Shown: positions 1 to 12,426, counted from the first letter of the stretch. The stretch: 64,000 nt of DNA from Chelonoidis abingdonii (GCF_003597395.2 NC_133778.1:11456546-11520545), one strand, 5' to 3'. The notes: generated from the sequence alone by a model not told the origin. Program-made: numbers and translations.

Positions 1-1021
1 GGCAAGTAGTATTAGTACTATTTTACAGGTGTGGAAACTGAGGCACGGAAAAAAGCTGACGTTAAAGTGTAAATAAAACTTCTGAGTTGTGGAGATACTT
101 CTCTCATAACGCTTGCTCTTACTCCTCGTGCGACAGTGCCCCACGATGAGACTCCTGCAGTTCCCTGTGCCTCACAGCTCTTCATTCTTCTCTTCACCAT
201 CCCTTGCTTCAACTTATTTTCAGTGAAAGCATGACGTAACATGACATCACATAAATTCTGACTCTTCTAATTGCCTTTGTAGCAATGGTTGTGACCAAGC
301 TCGTAGTACAGAGGTTCAAAGCTCCTTATTGATCAAGGCAGGATGGTTCCTTAACACTGAATTGATGATCTCATTGTCTTTCAGGCGATTTATGTACACA
401 TCTACCATGGGATTTCTGTCACTATCAGCCAGGTTTTTGAAAGGGTAGAGATTGAGTAGTACTGAGTTTTCAGCAAGGTCTGAAGATTTACTAGCTGCTT
501 AAAAGTCTACTAGGAGGATGCGCAACTTTAAATGGAAGAAGTCTGTTATCTTTTCCTGTACTGCTCAAACTGCTTTGCTGTTTTCTTCATCTCAGTTCAT
601 CTGGCTAATATTCCAGTTTTCTACTAATTTTTTTTCATCCCCATCTCCCCAGGCTCTTGAGGAGCTTAAAACTTCCTATTAAAGAGAACCCTCTTTGACA
701 TGGGATATAAGTGGTTCTTAATTAGCTGATTAAACCTTTTAGAGCCACATAAAAGCCTGAATAATCACTAGTTTTTCCTGTATCTCTCCTAACCCACTAA
801 ATTTTGTCAACATGTTAAATATGTTCAAACCATATTTAGACCCCCTGTATAAATACATTCATCATTAAGGAAAATGTGGCTTTTGCAGTCAAACACTTTT
901 ATTTTTACTGCAGAATTATCTAAACCAATATTTTCTTTTTAACAGTGCACCTTAGTAATTTGGGGTGTTCGTGTGTTGTAATAAAATTGATGCCTGAGTT
1001 GATTTTGGGTTGTTTCTACTT

Positions 1022-1259
1022 TTGAGAGCTGGAGCTTGAGACATACCTGCACTAGCTTTGATTGAGCTAGTACAGTAAGAATAGAGTGTAGCTATTGGGG
1101 CACAAGTGATTTGTACCTGGCAACTTGGGCAGGCACATATTTGGGGTGGCTAGCTCCTGCCAGTGCTTGTGATACTATGACAACGCTGTTTAACTCACTA
1201 GCTTGAACAGAGCTAGTACAGGTATGTCTTCTCCCACTCAAAGTGTAGACATAACCTTA
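1022..1259. mobile_element. Fold-back (palindromic) MITE-like element
   Basis: Two arms, 1038-1073 and 1197-1232, are imperfect reverse complements. Both carry the words ACATACCTG...CTAGCT and GAGCTAGTAC in inverted order. The outer right edge reads GTGTAGACATAACCTTA, an end I recall from abundant palindromic turtle elements. There is no coding capacity. The superfamily is not assigned because terminal repeats and a target duplication are not clear. Confidence 0.6.
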
Positions 1260-3127
1260 GAGTGCTAGTTTGAAATAGTTCTATATTACACTTTGTAAAA
1301 AGTGTACTTTAAAATATAGTAACCTTGTTTAATGCTGCTTTTTAGGTATTTAGTATCTAATTTACTGTAGTGCCTAGAGTTCCCAACTGAGATGAGACTC
1401 ATTGTATTAAATGCTGTACATATACATGTTAAGACCTGAAATCTTATGCTTTATCTGCCCTGTTTGTTTAGATTGTAAAAGAGGAAGGAAGTCCTTTTAT
1501 CCCCATTTGACAGATGGATAACCGAGGCAAAGACTTGTATATAGAGAGTCTTCGTGAATTTTTAAAATTTTACTTTTCAAACATCTTTAAACAGACGTCT
1601 GATATACTGTATAAGTGAACTTCACATCCAGTAAATCTCATCTCAAAGATACTGTCAGATTTTTGTCTCTATGATTTAAGTATAGGAAATAGCTTTGCTA
1701 TAAGAGGGAGTGTGCTATAAGAGGGAGTGTGTGTACATATTTTGTAGGATGAGAACACAGGTCAGAATTGTTTTTATTTTCCAGAAGACAAATCCTAGGA
1801 TTTCAATTTTCCTTGGCAATACTTTTTTGGAAATCTGCAAGATTAAGCAGTTGGGGCATTTTCTTTGCTGTTCAATGTTTTTCTGACTAAGAAAGATGCG
1901 AACTGCAAATGGAAAATATTATATGGACCAGTGGACCTATTAATTGCCCGGCTGGTCTAGTTAATTTTTTTAAGTTAATCTCCTGCACATTTATGCTTTC
2001 ATGTGCTTGTTCTCTTGAGTTCTATCTTTTTTTCCTTGCTTCACAGCAAGCCAAGTGACTTGAAAAATTAGATCTGTGCATTTGCGATTTCACATAAAGG
2101 CTTTCACTCAAATGGGCTATCTTGCCAGTTCCTCATGCACAATAAGTTTAGCATTAGTAAAAATTGTCTCATTTCTTTTAGCCTTCATCCAGTGGGCGCA
2201 AGTTTGAGTCTGAACAACCCCAGGCAAATGGGAATATTTATTTAGAGGTAGACATGTCTCTAGGCGCAGAGGTGAGCAAGGTATGGGCATATACTGCTCC
2301 ACCTCATGAGTCTCCCAGATCATATTGTGCCTCAGATACTCCTCAGACACAATTCCTTCCTTGCTTCCCCCTTCCTTGAGTGCTGCTGGAGGTATGTAGC
2401 CCTATACCAGCAGCAAATCATCACCCTTCCCACTCCCAACCCAGCTTAGTTAGCACTGGCTGGTTCATTGGGGAGCAGAGCCAAGGCTCCACTCACTCCT
2501 CATCCATCTACTTCCAGGGGGAATAAACACTCCTGTTTGGTTGCGTACCCCCAGAGCCAAAGTCTATACAGCCAATGCCATGGTGTAAGAAGAGGGTTCT
2601 TACCGTTCACCATGTAGCCCAAGTATGGACATGAATGAGTTACCCACAAGTGATTAGGGTTAAATGGTAAAAATGTAGCATTGGGAACTGATGTTTTTTT
2701 CCAAGAAGGTTCGGAAAGCAGGGGAAAAAATGATTTACATTGGCCTGCTGAATAATAAGATGGCTAGATGTGTTAAAATGAGGCGGTTAGAACATGTATT
2801 ATTTATGTCGGATACACATGTGGATACAAAAATTATAGCATTTGATTGCCTAAATTGGAGACTACAAACCAAAAATCAGCCTTCTCAATGCTTTTGAAGC
2901 ACTCTTTAATTCTGCATATATATCTGCCTTATCATATATTCTTTCCTTTTCTCTGATTCCTTATTTTCTGACTAGCAGGTTGTCCTCTCCCCTCACTACA
3001 CTTTGCTGTATCATTAATGTTACCTCATATGCTGGAACTATATCTGTAGGCTTGGCAAAATTTGATGTTGATTTTTTAAAATTTCTATGGATGATATCAG
3101 TGTTTATTTTAAAGCACTTTTTTCTCT

Positions 3128-3427
3128 TGATTTAAAGTTTTCACAGTGTGGGAAATGATGGGGGTCAGACAAAATTATTTAATGACAGTAGATATTGAGA
3201 TTCAGAAAATGAAAACTCATTACTCTTAAAACACAAATTGTCAGCTCCACATGCCACAGTATGCAAAGTAAATATCCTTAAATCAAACTCAAAGGCGTTC
3301 TCAAGCAGCATTTTTCTTCGTTTGCCTATCTGTAAATTTCAATTATCAGTGGAAATTTTTTGTTTTGTTATGTACAGTGAAATCAACATTTAACGATTTT
3401 TAAAAAAAATTGAATCCTTCCAAACCT
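3128..3427. repeat. Unclassified interspersed repeat, copy 1
   Basis: Roughly 300 bp aligns along its length with 53538-53841 on the same strand. Shared blocks in the same order include TTATTTAATGACAG, GAGATTC, CACATGCCA, CATTCTC-like or CGTTCTC-like words, CTGTAAATTT and AATCCTTCCAA. The copies differ by many substitutions and small indels, so they are old. No coding frame or terminal repeat was recognised. Confidence 0.75.
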
Positions 3428-4971
3428 CGGTCTCCATAACAGAGAAATATTCTCAGTCCCTGTTGTGCCCTACCCAGAGGCTGACCACTTGTTTAACGTG
3501 AGGCCAATATCAAGCTCCAACTGCGGTTGTCAGCCATGTCACCCTCATCCCTCAATAACAAACATCCTGGAAAAGTTACATGAATATCCCGTTCGACTGA
3601 CAGCAGCCAATGGACTCCCAATGCCCAAGAGTTTACTAGTATCGCCCCATCAAACTCCAATGCTAAAGGTCATCAACTGCTGTTGAAGAACTCTTTGATT
3701 TTGTGGTCCCGCAAATCCAGCACTGAAGGTCCTGAGGGGTCAGCTGCACTATCATATGCAGCCTCACTTTTCATATTGGTTTAAGCATCAGGTTTGAGGT
3801 GCCTTCGAGGGTCTCTGTTCTCCAGCACAGTGATCCTTCCAGTATTAAATTTAGGTTCTCTTTAGCGTTGAGTGTTTTCACCATCCGTCAGTACTTAGAT
3901 AAGTAGCTAATAGACTTTTTGCCTCAAAGGATACATCTGGCTCTTGTATACCTAAATTAGCCTTGAAAAGTCCACTTTCGTTCATTCAAGAAGAGGCATT
4001 TATTGGAGCACTTCTGGACTCTGAATTAGCAAGAGCAGTACATCTATCTTACCTAAAAAAGATGGAGCCTCTAACTTCAGGATTCTATCAACAAAGAATA
4101 AGAGGCTAAAGTTAAGGTGGAGGAGCCCTTTAGGCTTTAGTTAAGGTGGAGGAGCCCTTTGTTTAAAAGGAGACTCTTCTGTGTACTCTAAACTTGGCAT
4201 ACTTACATGGATCACCTCAAAATGTGGTATGCCTTGGTGAGGGTGATCTAAATTTGGAATTATTTGAGCAAAAGGTCCCCAGTATACAGGCTCTTGCCCT
4301 CTCATCCCCAAAAAAGCTTTTCTCAGGGTTGATTTTACATACACCTTTTTCTGTGCACACCCAGGGGTGCCTAAGGGGTTTCAGTCACTCAACACTTACC
4401 CCAGTTAGTGCATGGCAACCACTGACCTCTTGAGAAGGCAACACTGAAGATGTTGTTCAACAAAGTGTTAGGTCTGAGCCTAAGGTTTACGCACCAAAAG
4501 GATCATACTGCACACATGTAGACAAAGTATACAGGAGGGTTGCTACCCAGCCCATTTTCACATCACCTGGGTAGGTCAAGGGGCTGTGCTGTGGCCATTG
4601 AACCATAGTAACACCCAAGCATTATATGTTCAGAACCCACCCTTGGGAGAAATCTGAAAATGAAATGTCTGCATATTGCTGCAATTAGCCTCTGTCAAAG
4701 GGTTGGTTTTTGTTTTGAGAGGAAGTGGGCAGGGAAATGTAATCTGAATACAGCAGAAAATTCAGAAATTTCTCAAGGTATATTCAATAAGAAAATAAAT
4801 TACACATGCAAATACTTGCTGGGGGAAGGGGAGAAGAGTGGAGTGCATAGGATGGGTTGTGGGGCATACATCAAGGGATGGGACACTGGGAGTTGGTGGC
4901 AGGGTGAGTAGAAGGTATTAAGGATGTGGGGAGCTGTCAAGCCCCCATTCCCTCCTGTATCTGTGCTAGGG

Positions 4972-5145
4972 TCATAGAATATCAGGGTTGGAAGGGACCT
5001 CAGGAGTTCATCTAGTCCAACTCCCTGCTCAAAGCAGGACCAATCCCCAGACAGATTTTTACCCCAGTTCCCTAAATGCCCCCCTCAAAGATTGAACTTA
5101 CAACCCTGGGTTTAGCAGGCCAATGCTCAAACCACTGAGCTATCC
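4972..5145 (-). mobile_element. tRNA-derived SINE with CR1-like tail (tortoise pol III / Cry I type)
   Basis: Read on the minus strand, the element begins with a tRNA-like head (GGATAGCTCAGTGGTTTGAG), which supplies a box A-like TAGCTCAGTGG, then a decayed box B-like segment. It ends in a tail whose + strand form is ATAGAATATCAGGGTTGGAA, like the CR1 3' end. A tRNA head joined to a CR1-type tail is the known structure of the tortoise SINE. This copy is nearly full length. It is a retroposon, not a functional tRNA gene. Confidence 0.85.
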
Positions 5146-5849
5146 TTCACCTCACTGAAGTGGGTCTGAGACCCTCTCCTTGCTCCCCATGTGTGTGCCA
5201 GGATCTTGGGAGGCCCTGAAGGTAACACAGATTTAAACCAGAGAGTACTAGGAAATACAAAGTTAAGGTACACACCATCCCTGTGTGGAGGGGGGGAACT
5301 GTTAGGACTGGAGTGGCCTAGAAAGAAGGTGGACTGAGTGGGCAAAGGGTTTGGAAGAGGAGCCTTGACCAAAGCAGGAGCATAAGGAGTCTATTGGATG
5401 GGGGAAGCATAAAAGGTGTGCAGGGCTCCATATACAGCTCGGGCTACAAAAATCAAGGAAGCGGGCAACCCTCCAATAATCTGCCTGAAGTGTATGCAAC
5501 ACCAGGGTGTGCCAGACTTGTTATGTTCTAATAGCTTCTGAAGTGCTACGACTTAATGGGTCAGGAATGGGAGGGTGAGCTGGGAATGGTGGTTGGGGAG
5601 CCTGTTTGTTGTGGGAGAGGGGGAGTGGAAAAGGAGAGAGAGAGACACGAGTCTTCGCTCATGTGCTTAGTTACTATATCTGCTGTGTAATGAAACTATC
5701 AAATTCTTCATTTCTCTCACTGTCCCTGTTAGCAACTATACATGCAAAACATTTCAAAGCATGACCATTATCCCTACTCTACTATAGCAAAGTCTATAGA
5801 GGGGGTATTTACAATTTCACATAACCATGTTGGACCTAGTGAGAGAAAA

Positions 5850-6006
5850 GTGGACTGGGACTCAGAAAACCTGGGCTCTGTTCCTAACTCTCACTGACCT
5901 GCAAGGTGACCTTGGCCTAGTTGCATCACCTCTCAGTGCCTCAGGTTTCCCATCTGTCCATTGAGGATAATGATGTTTCCTTCTTTGGTAAAGTGCTTTG
6001 AGATAA
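5850..6006 (+). mobile_element. MIR-like (CORE-type) SINE fragment
   Basis: The order of words follows the MIR family: TGGGACTCAG, ACCTGGGCTCTGTTCC, GACCTTGGCC, CTCAGTGCCTCAG, CCCATCTGT, then GTGCTTTGAGAT. There is no target duplication and it is strongly diverged, as expected for an old SINE. Confidence 0.75.
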
Positions 6007-6864
6007 TTCACTGACACAAACCCCTCATTAATGCAGGTTTAAGGTTGTAATCTGTGCCCTTCCGGAGCGCTGAGTTCAGCAAAACTCAAACTTGTGATAA
6101 CCAGGTAATGAAGAGTTCAGATATGCGTCCATGCGAACTTACCTGTGCCCTCTTTGAACAATGTCACAGTGCGCTCTGAACATCCGTACTCACACTCTGA
6201 CTTTGCACTGTACAAGAGCCGCCCACGCCTGCCGTACTTCATTGTAGCCTGCGCCAAAGAAAACACCACATCTGCTAAATTTTACAGCCTCTTCAGCCAC
6301 TTCACTATTATACACAAGTTGCCACCTAACACGATCCTTTCACTTACCCTTCACTAAATTCACAGACCACACTGATATCCCACCTAACTTCTGACATTTC
6401 CCATCCATGGCCAGAAGACCCAGGTCCTGCTGCTGACACAACCTACACAAGGCAATGCTGAAATGAGGCATGCTGGCTCTCTCAAGATACATGTGCACCT
6501 TTTTCTTTTGATCTCTCACACGCAAGTCGGGGAGAAGGGCTCACACACCCCTCAGAGAGGCATGGCCTTTAGATCGCCTCATACCACAATCACAACTTTG
6601 CTAAACTGCTCCAGCTAATTCCTCCGGTGTTCAGTACGGTTACACCTAACAGAGTGAGTGCAGCTGGAGTGCAAGCAAATAATTCCCAGAAGCTATTGCC
6701 AACTCTCGGAGGAGAGAATTAAGATTGCATGGAGATGTACCTTAACTCTGTTTCCTGGTTTTTAGAAGGTTGAGTTTTGCTGAATTCTGTGTTCTGAAAA
6801 GGCACAAGATGCCATTGGGCAATCTTAACTCTATTAATTACTTTTTTTTGTCAATGAATATAAT

Positions 6865-7356
6865 TAATGTCAGTCAGCATGGTTTCATGGAAGGTAGCTC
6901 TTGTAATCCTGTCCAAAAAAAGACAACGGGTTTGTTTTACAGGTCTAGTTGATGAAGGCAACTGTGTTGATATAGTATACTTGGATTTCTCCTGGGCTTT
7001 GACTTGCGACGACATGACTTTTTTTTTTAAGTAGATTATATAGAATTAACAGAACACACGCTAGATGGATTAAAAACTGGATCACAGACAGATCTCAAAA
7101 TGTAGTTTGAGCAGGGCTGTTTCCAGCAGGGTCCCCAAAGAATCAGTTCTTGGTCCTACTTCGTTAAATATTTTTATTTGTGATCTAGACAATGATATAA
7201 AATCTTAGCTGGTGAAGTTTGTAGATAACACAGATTGGTGGGACAGATTACTGTTGTAGAGCAATCTGAATCACGTGGCTAAAAAGTCACAATCCCAACC
7301 ATGTGTTCAATAGAGTCTAATCAAGGTAATAGATCTGGGAATTAAGAACACAGGTT
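6865..7356 (+). mobile_element. CR1 LINE reverse-transcriptase remnant, 5' part
   Basis: Broken reading frames match CR1-type reverse transcriptase. From about 6871 one frame gives SQHGFMEG. From 6945 a different frame gives LVDEGNCVDIVYLDFS, the catalytic-region block in which a following AFD would be expected but is decayed. Near 7060 RWIKNWITDRSQNVV is readable before a stop. The frame changes and stops show a dead copy. It continues at 7728 beyond the inserted hAT-type element at 7365-7719. Confidence 0.8.
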
Positions 7357-7364
7357 ATCTAAAG

Positions 7365-7719
7365 CAGTGGTTCTTCCGGGGAGTACATCAGCTCACCTAG
7401 ATATTTGCCTAGTTTTACAACAAGCTACATAAACAGCACTAGCGAAGTCAGTACAAAGAAAATTTCAAACGACTTGTTTTATATTACTTTATATACTATA
7501 CACTGACATGTAAGTAGAATATTTATATTTCAATTGATTTATTTTATAATTACATGGTAAAAACGAGAACATAAGCGTTTTTTGGTAATAGTGTGCTGTG
7601 ATAGTTTTGTATTTTTATGTTTGATTTTGTAAGGAAGTAGTTTTTAATCGAGGTGAAACTTGGGGGTACACAAAACAAATCAGACTCCTGAAGTAGTGTT
7701 GAAAGGTTGAGAACCACAC
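7365..7719 (-). mobile_element. Non-autonomous hAT-type element inserted in the CR1 remnant
   Basis: The left end is CAGTGGTTCT and the right end is AGAACCACAC (decayed from AGAACCACTG), matching terminal inverted repeats. Flanks are ATCTAAAG (7357-7364) and ATCTACAG (7720-7727), an 8-bp target duplication with one difference, as expected for hAT. The interior is AT-rich with no transposase. It is inverted relative to related copies at 20462-20639 and 40735-41293. Those carry the complementary words CTAGGCAAATATCTAGATGA (second copy) and GAGAACCACTG (both). Confidence 0.85.
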
Positions 7720-7727
7720 ATCTACAG

Positions 7728-8060
7728 GATGAGAGATTGTCTTGGACTGTCTTGGAAAGCGGTAACTTAGAGGGATTTAGGGCTCATTGATCAACTCAAT
7801 GTGCTTTCTCGGTGCAATGTTGGGGCAAATAGATTTTATGGTAAGAAACCCCACAATACTTTCCTCTGAAGCATCAGATTGATCTAAACTAGAGATGGGA
7901 CACCGGGCAGGGTGGACCACCTCTGAGGTAATACAGAGACTCCTTTCCAGATGCCTGGCTGGTATATCTTGCTCACATGATTGGGAAAAACCGTGCCGGG
8001 GGTGGATAAGGTATAGTTTGCCTATTCAGATCATCTGGGCATATCTCACCTAATTATTTC
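7728..8060 (+). mobile_element. CR1 LINE remnant, 3' part
   Basis: The first ~110 bp (GGATGAGAGATTGTCTTGG onward) continue the CR1 sequence interrupted at 7356. A second block from about 7895 resembles the CR1 3' non-coding region, with words such as GATGGGACACCGGGCAGGG, AGACTCCTTTCCAGATGCCT and TCTTGCTCACATG. Between the two blocks similarity is weak, so they could be one rearranged copy or two. Confidence 0.65.
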
Positions 8061-10511
8061 TTGCTGTTATAGGGGCCACAGGCTTTGGGACATTTAACAA
8101 AATCTTCAGCCTATGTTTATTTAATATTTACAGTTGCACTATTAAAATAAAAATATATCTCACAAAATAGTCATGATGTGTAACATGGCCCAGTTGTGCA
8201 AACCAGAGGTCTTGCATTTTCTAACATTATTGTACTTTGTTTGATTTTAACATTTATGCCAACATTCCTTATTTTTTGTCATCTTGCAATATCAAGCTTA
8301 TGCAGCGTATGCACTGGTAAAAGGTGAATTTAAAATGCTCTTTGAAACACAAAATTCCTAATTGTCATAAAACCCCAATTAAATACAATGTGAAGCCTGA
8401 AAGAGTGCAAATGAAAACACTGTGTAAAAAGGCATATAGTTGTTCTTTCACTTAATTGCCAAGACCTGAGTTGAAGCCCCCAAGATTCTTTTGCAACAAT
8501 GAATGATATCACTATCACTATATGAAATTAAAAAAACATACAAACTGATATAAATTTAACGTTTTTAAAAGCTAGTTTCAGCCTTCTGGTGTAAAGAAGA
8601 TGATTTTAATACACATGCTAATATTTATTTCTCTTTTGGATCTGTTTTAAGGAACCATCTTACAGCAGCTTGATTTAAATATGGCCCTAATTTAAAGAGA
8701 AGCCAGTGCCTACCCTGATGATGCATGACAAAGCAGGAACAGCCTGGTGGTATTTAATGGGCTCCAAGGACTGGGCTGAAGTGTGACCAATTATCTTTTA
8801 ATCTGTAGCATTTGTAATACACCAGCACCCAGCACGTTAGAAATACAGGACAGCTAGGGGCTGGGAATATTGTGAAAATAGGATGTATTAGCAAAAACCC
8901 ATCCAGAATCTTTGACCAGAGATTCTCTCTGTTAGCAAGTTGTACATACTAAAGAGCAATGAAAAAAGAAGAGGTGCATTTAGGTTAGAATGATCACACA
9001 GCTTTGATTTCATTGTTTTTTCTCGGTTAAGGTTAATAATACAAGGATCTTTCTTTTTATGCCGAATCATGTAACTATGCTGAGGTACTTCCACGTATGG
9101 ACTAAACTTGGGTTTCCTCCTAGATACAGGCTTTACATGGCAACATATGGCTATCTTGAAAAGATAATGCTACAATATGACAGCAGTTTTTTGACCTCTT
9201 TAGCTCTGCTTTTTCTATTACTCTTTACCCTGTAACATGGCATAACTGAGTCACTTCATTCTCAGGGCCATGCTTCCCACCATGAGCTCTTACATTTTCC
9301 TCTTAAGATCTAGGGCATGTAAAGTGGAAGGAAGAGGAACAGCTGTATTAGCTATTATTTCTACAAAGGATGAGGCAGGTACAGTGCCCCCGGGGAGTGC
9401 TAGTGAGACCAGGCTTTCTAACACCAGTTATTGTACCTGTTCCACAGCTGCAGGCTTTTTCTCCTCTAACTACTGTCCTGCAGCTATAAGGTGGTGTGGG
9501 GAAGAGGCAGATGTCACGGCCACACTCAGACATGCCCATGTTTCACTGCAGGTACAACTATCCAAATTATGGCTGGTGAATTATGTGGGGGGAAAGAGGT
9601 TTCCTGCGTGCCCCATGGCATGACTAGTAACCTTAATTTCTCTCTATGTTGGCAGATTTGTCACCTGTGACATATAATAGCAAACCGAATAAGAGAAACA
9701 CCAAAATTTGATTGATGTCTATAATAGAAAGCAATCATAGCTGGGTGCGGGAGCCTTATGCGCATGCGTGTTTTCTTTCAGTGGTGGTCTTGTTAACAAA
9801 CATCTTATAGTGCATCATATACATCAAAATATGACACTGTTCTGTTTGAATTGTGTTTGAATTCTGTTAGCTGGATGATTTGCTAACGGAATACTGAACG
9901 GGGAGAAAATAGCATTTACAATAAACTCTTGGTCTTGGCTTGATTATAATTCTGACCTACTACACTGAAAGTCTCTGTCTTTTATAGTCTGTAGTAGGAT
10001 TTTTGTACCTAAACTATATATTTTTTATACTTGCTAGCATATATTTTTTTCTATATCAGCAGTGTGACACGCTGTTGGTGAATTCAAGTGCAGACCTTGT
10101 GTGCCTGTTTTATTGGTATATTTGTTTGTATTTAACTTGTAATAATCTGTTAGAACTTTCCATTTGGAATCAACATGCTTTTTCTTCCCTGGTGGCGTGA
10201 TTGCAATTAAACGTTACAAAGCCAAATTCTGGCTGTTGTGATAGCTATCAGTGTATGAGCAGCAAAACATTTAACAAGGGCTGTGGTTTATTTAACCTAT
10301 CATTCTCTCTTACTTTGCATGTTGAATGTAGCAGCTTGTGATTCTGAATCCATCTGCCTTTGACGTAATTCTTGAATCTTTTCTGTGTTTTTCTTAGCTG
10401 AAATTGCATATTAGTAAGAAGGTGGAAAAACTCTCCAGCTAATGCATCCAGTTAGTTAAGAATCAAGTCACACATTTTATTTACTTAAACCATCTGTGCT
10501 TGTTTTACCAG

Positions 10512-10620
10512 TAATATATTTGGTCTGCGCCCTGTGGACTATGCAGAAACTGCAAAGATGAAGTCTGTGCTAATGCTACCAATGAAGAACGAATCATATT
10601 CATTTAGTCAATGCTCAGAA
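10512..10620 (+). CDS. BARD1: BARD1 exon 7: end of ankyrin block and start of linker
   Basis: The exon is 109 bp, the same length as human exon 7. It starts with the third base of a codon and ends in phase 0. It encodes NIFGLRPVDY, matching the last part of the human ankyrin region, then KSVLMLPMKNES, matching the start of the linker to the BRCT repeats. In BARD1 the ankyrin repeats help recognise histone H4 unmethylated at lysine 20 on new chromatin. The acceptor is TTTTACCAG and the donor a consensus GTAAGT at 10621. The next coding exon lies 1.7 kb downstream. The preceding exon is not in the window. Confidence 0.93.
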
Positions 10621-12290
10621 GTAAGTGTATCTAAAAATCAAATCCATCTTGTGAGCCCTGAACACTTTGGACCTAGGGTAACTAGGGCATCTGGCTTTAC
10701 AGACAGGTTAAAAATGGGCAGGGAAAAATAGTGCCAGTCAAACTGGTAAAACTTTCCAACATTCCCAAGAAGATTTCTGTAACAAAAATGGTATATCCAG
10801 AATGGGGTATGAAGATTTTTATACGCAAGACTGTGGGGATCTCCATAACTCAGAATGGTTCCCAAAACATTGACAAACTTTATTCTACATCTTGTGTTGT
10901 CTGCCTCTATTACATCCAGTAAAAAGATGCAGCTATTCTTTGCTCTAAATGCTTTTACATACTGGAATAGCCTATTATATTTTTAAAGTATCTCCGTTCA
11001 CCCAATAATTAAGATGTTTTCAACTGCTGGGTTAATACACCTCTTTACAGTCTTCTGCCAGAGACCTCTCAGTTTCTCGCAGCTGGAGAAAACGAATTGC
11101 CCTCACCGTGCGCCTTTAACAATCACAAATGTAAGACTGTGCGTAGGCGATGGTCTTATTTACACAAATGCCCCTTTTCCCTGCTAGAGGAATATGTAGA
11201 AGCTTTGGTGTAAATGAAAATCAGACCTTACATATGTATTTCTCTATGTACCCATATAATGTGATCAAAATTTTTACTTTGCATTGTTTAGAATGCCCTG
11301 CAAGACCTTTGGGACTAGTGCCTCTTTGGACAAACTGACTTTGTGGCTGTCATTGATATTGTCTTTGTAGAACAGTTTCAACTCTTAGTGCCTCATTACA
11401 GTAAAATTTGTGAACCATTTATAAGCTAATCTACGAACATTTATTTGTATGTTTAATGTCTTGTGTGCATACAGTGGAGTCGCATCACAGGCACATTTAA
11501 CTTAGTGTTTTTAACTATATGTGCTTGGCAAAACAAAAACAAAGAGGAAAATAACAATTTAAATACTGTACCTGTAGCGCGGGCGATTCCGCCCGTCATT
11601 CCACTCAACGAGCGTTTGACTATACGTGATTTTCGCCTTATGCGCTGACTTCAGAACCTAACCCTTGTGTAAGAATCAACTCGCCTATATGTAAAAACAT
11701 ATCACAGTAGCACACAGAGGGCCCGGGGGGCTGGGTGAGGGGAGGAGCTGTGTTGTGCTAGGCACTATAAACTAAGGGTGATTTTAAAATCTTTACCCTT
11801 TAACGCCCCAGGTTAAACCATTCAGAACACATTGCTTTAAAATGTTCTTCAGTTGATTAATACTCAATAATTGCTATTAGTAGAGCAGAAAAATCGATTC
11901 TCTAAATTTGAAAGTATCAGCTTTCACTGTGTGGTGAGTTTCTTATCACATTACTGTGACCTGTGGAAGTTAGGCCTGTACTACAAGCCCCAGACAACAC
12001 GTTGCGTCTTCATCAGCCCGTTTGCTGAAAGCGGTTACTGGTTCCAAAAGGTCCCCAAGACCAAACTTTTAGTTAATTGAAAATTGCTTTGGTACGTTAC
12101 ATAAATTAAAGTATCTGCAATGCCCTCTAGAGCTAGTTCGTTACATATAGATTTATGTATATGTCCTGTAAGATGCCATGAATTACTCATTTCAAAGGTT
12201 TATTCTTTATTAAATAGATTAGTTGTTTTCTTTAAGTTCCCAAACATTCAGTTTAGGAAGGACTTAGCACTTTTCCGTTTTGTCACACAG
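10621..12290 (+). other. BARD1: BARD1 intron 7
   Basis: Intron of 1,670 bp running from GTAAGT to CACACAG. A CpG-containing, decayed interspersed repeat seems to occupy about 11565-11700 (words GCGGGCGATTCCGCCC and CAACGAGCGTTTGACTATAC), but I cannot classify it. Nothing else specific is seen; open frames here have no domain. Confidence 0.85.
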
Positions 12291-12426
12291 CAAGCGAGCC
12301 CAGGCCGCCCTAGAGAAGGACCTGTTGCTCTACTGGGAAGCAACCTCAATTCAGAGCAACAAAAATCACTGAGCAAACTCGCAGCAGTTCTGAAGGCTAG
12401 AAAATGTGTTGAGTTTAACAGCACAG
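12291..12426 (+). CDS. BARD1: BARD1 exon 8: linker end and start of BRCT repeat 1
   Basis: The exon is 136 bp, one codon longer than human exon 8 (133 bp). It starts in phase 0 and ends after the first base of a valine codon. It encodes the linker end [10 protein letters not shown], then [15 protein letters not shown], the first strand and phosphate-pocket loop of BRCT1, then the helix [14 protein letters not shown] and VEFNST. The serine matching human S575 is kept, but the next residue, G576 in human, is asparagine. The acceptor is TCACACAG; a later AAG at 12292-12294 would break phase. The donor is GTTAGT. BRCT repeats bind phosphorylated partners and, in BARD1, nucleosomes carrying ubiquitin on H2A K15. 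Confidence 0.94.

Larger units (their letters stand above)
1..10511 (+). other. BARD1: BARD1 intron upstream of exon 7 (partial), repeat-rich
   Basis: This stretch precedes the first recognisable BARD1 exon and ends in a normal acceptor (pyrimidine-rich tract, then CAG at 10509-10511). I read it for an ankyrin-encoding exon 6 (173 bp in human) and found none, so it is taken as the right part of intron 6. It holds a fold-back element near 1.1 kb, an unclassified repeat near 3.2 kb, a tRNA-derived SINE near 5.0 kb, a MIR-like SINE near 5.9 kb and a CR1 remnant split by a hAT-type element between 6.9 and 8.1 kb. The rest is AT-rich sequence in which I see nothing specific. Open frames here (longest 117 codons at 9270-9623) have no recognisable domain. 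Confidence 0.65.

Noticed and set aside
9270..9623. 117-codon open frame upstream of BARD1 exon 7
   Set aside because: No similarity to ankyrin or any family I know; it lies in an intron.
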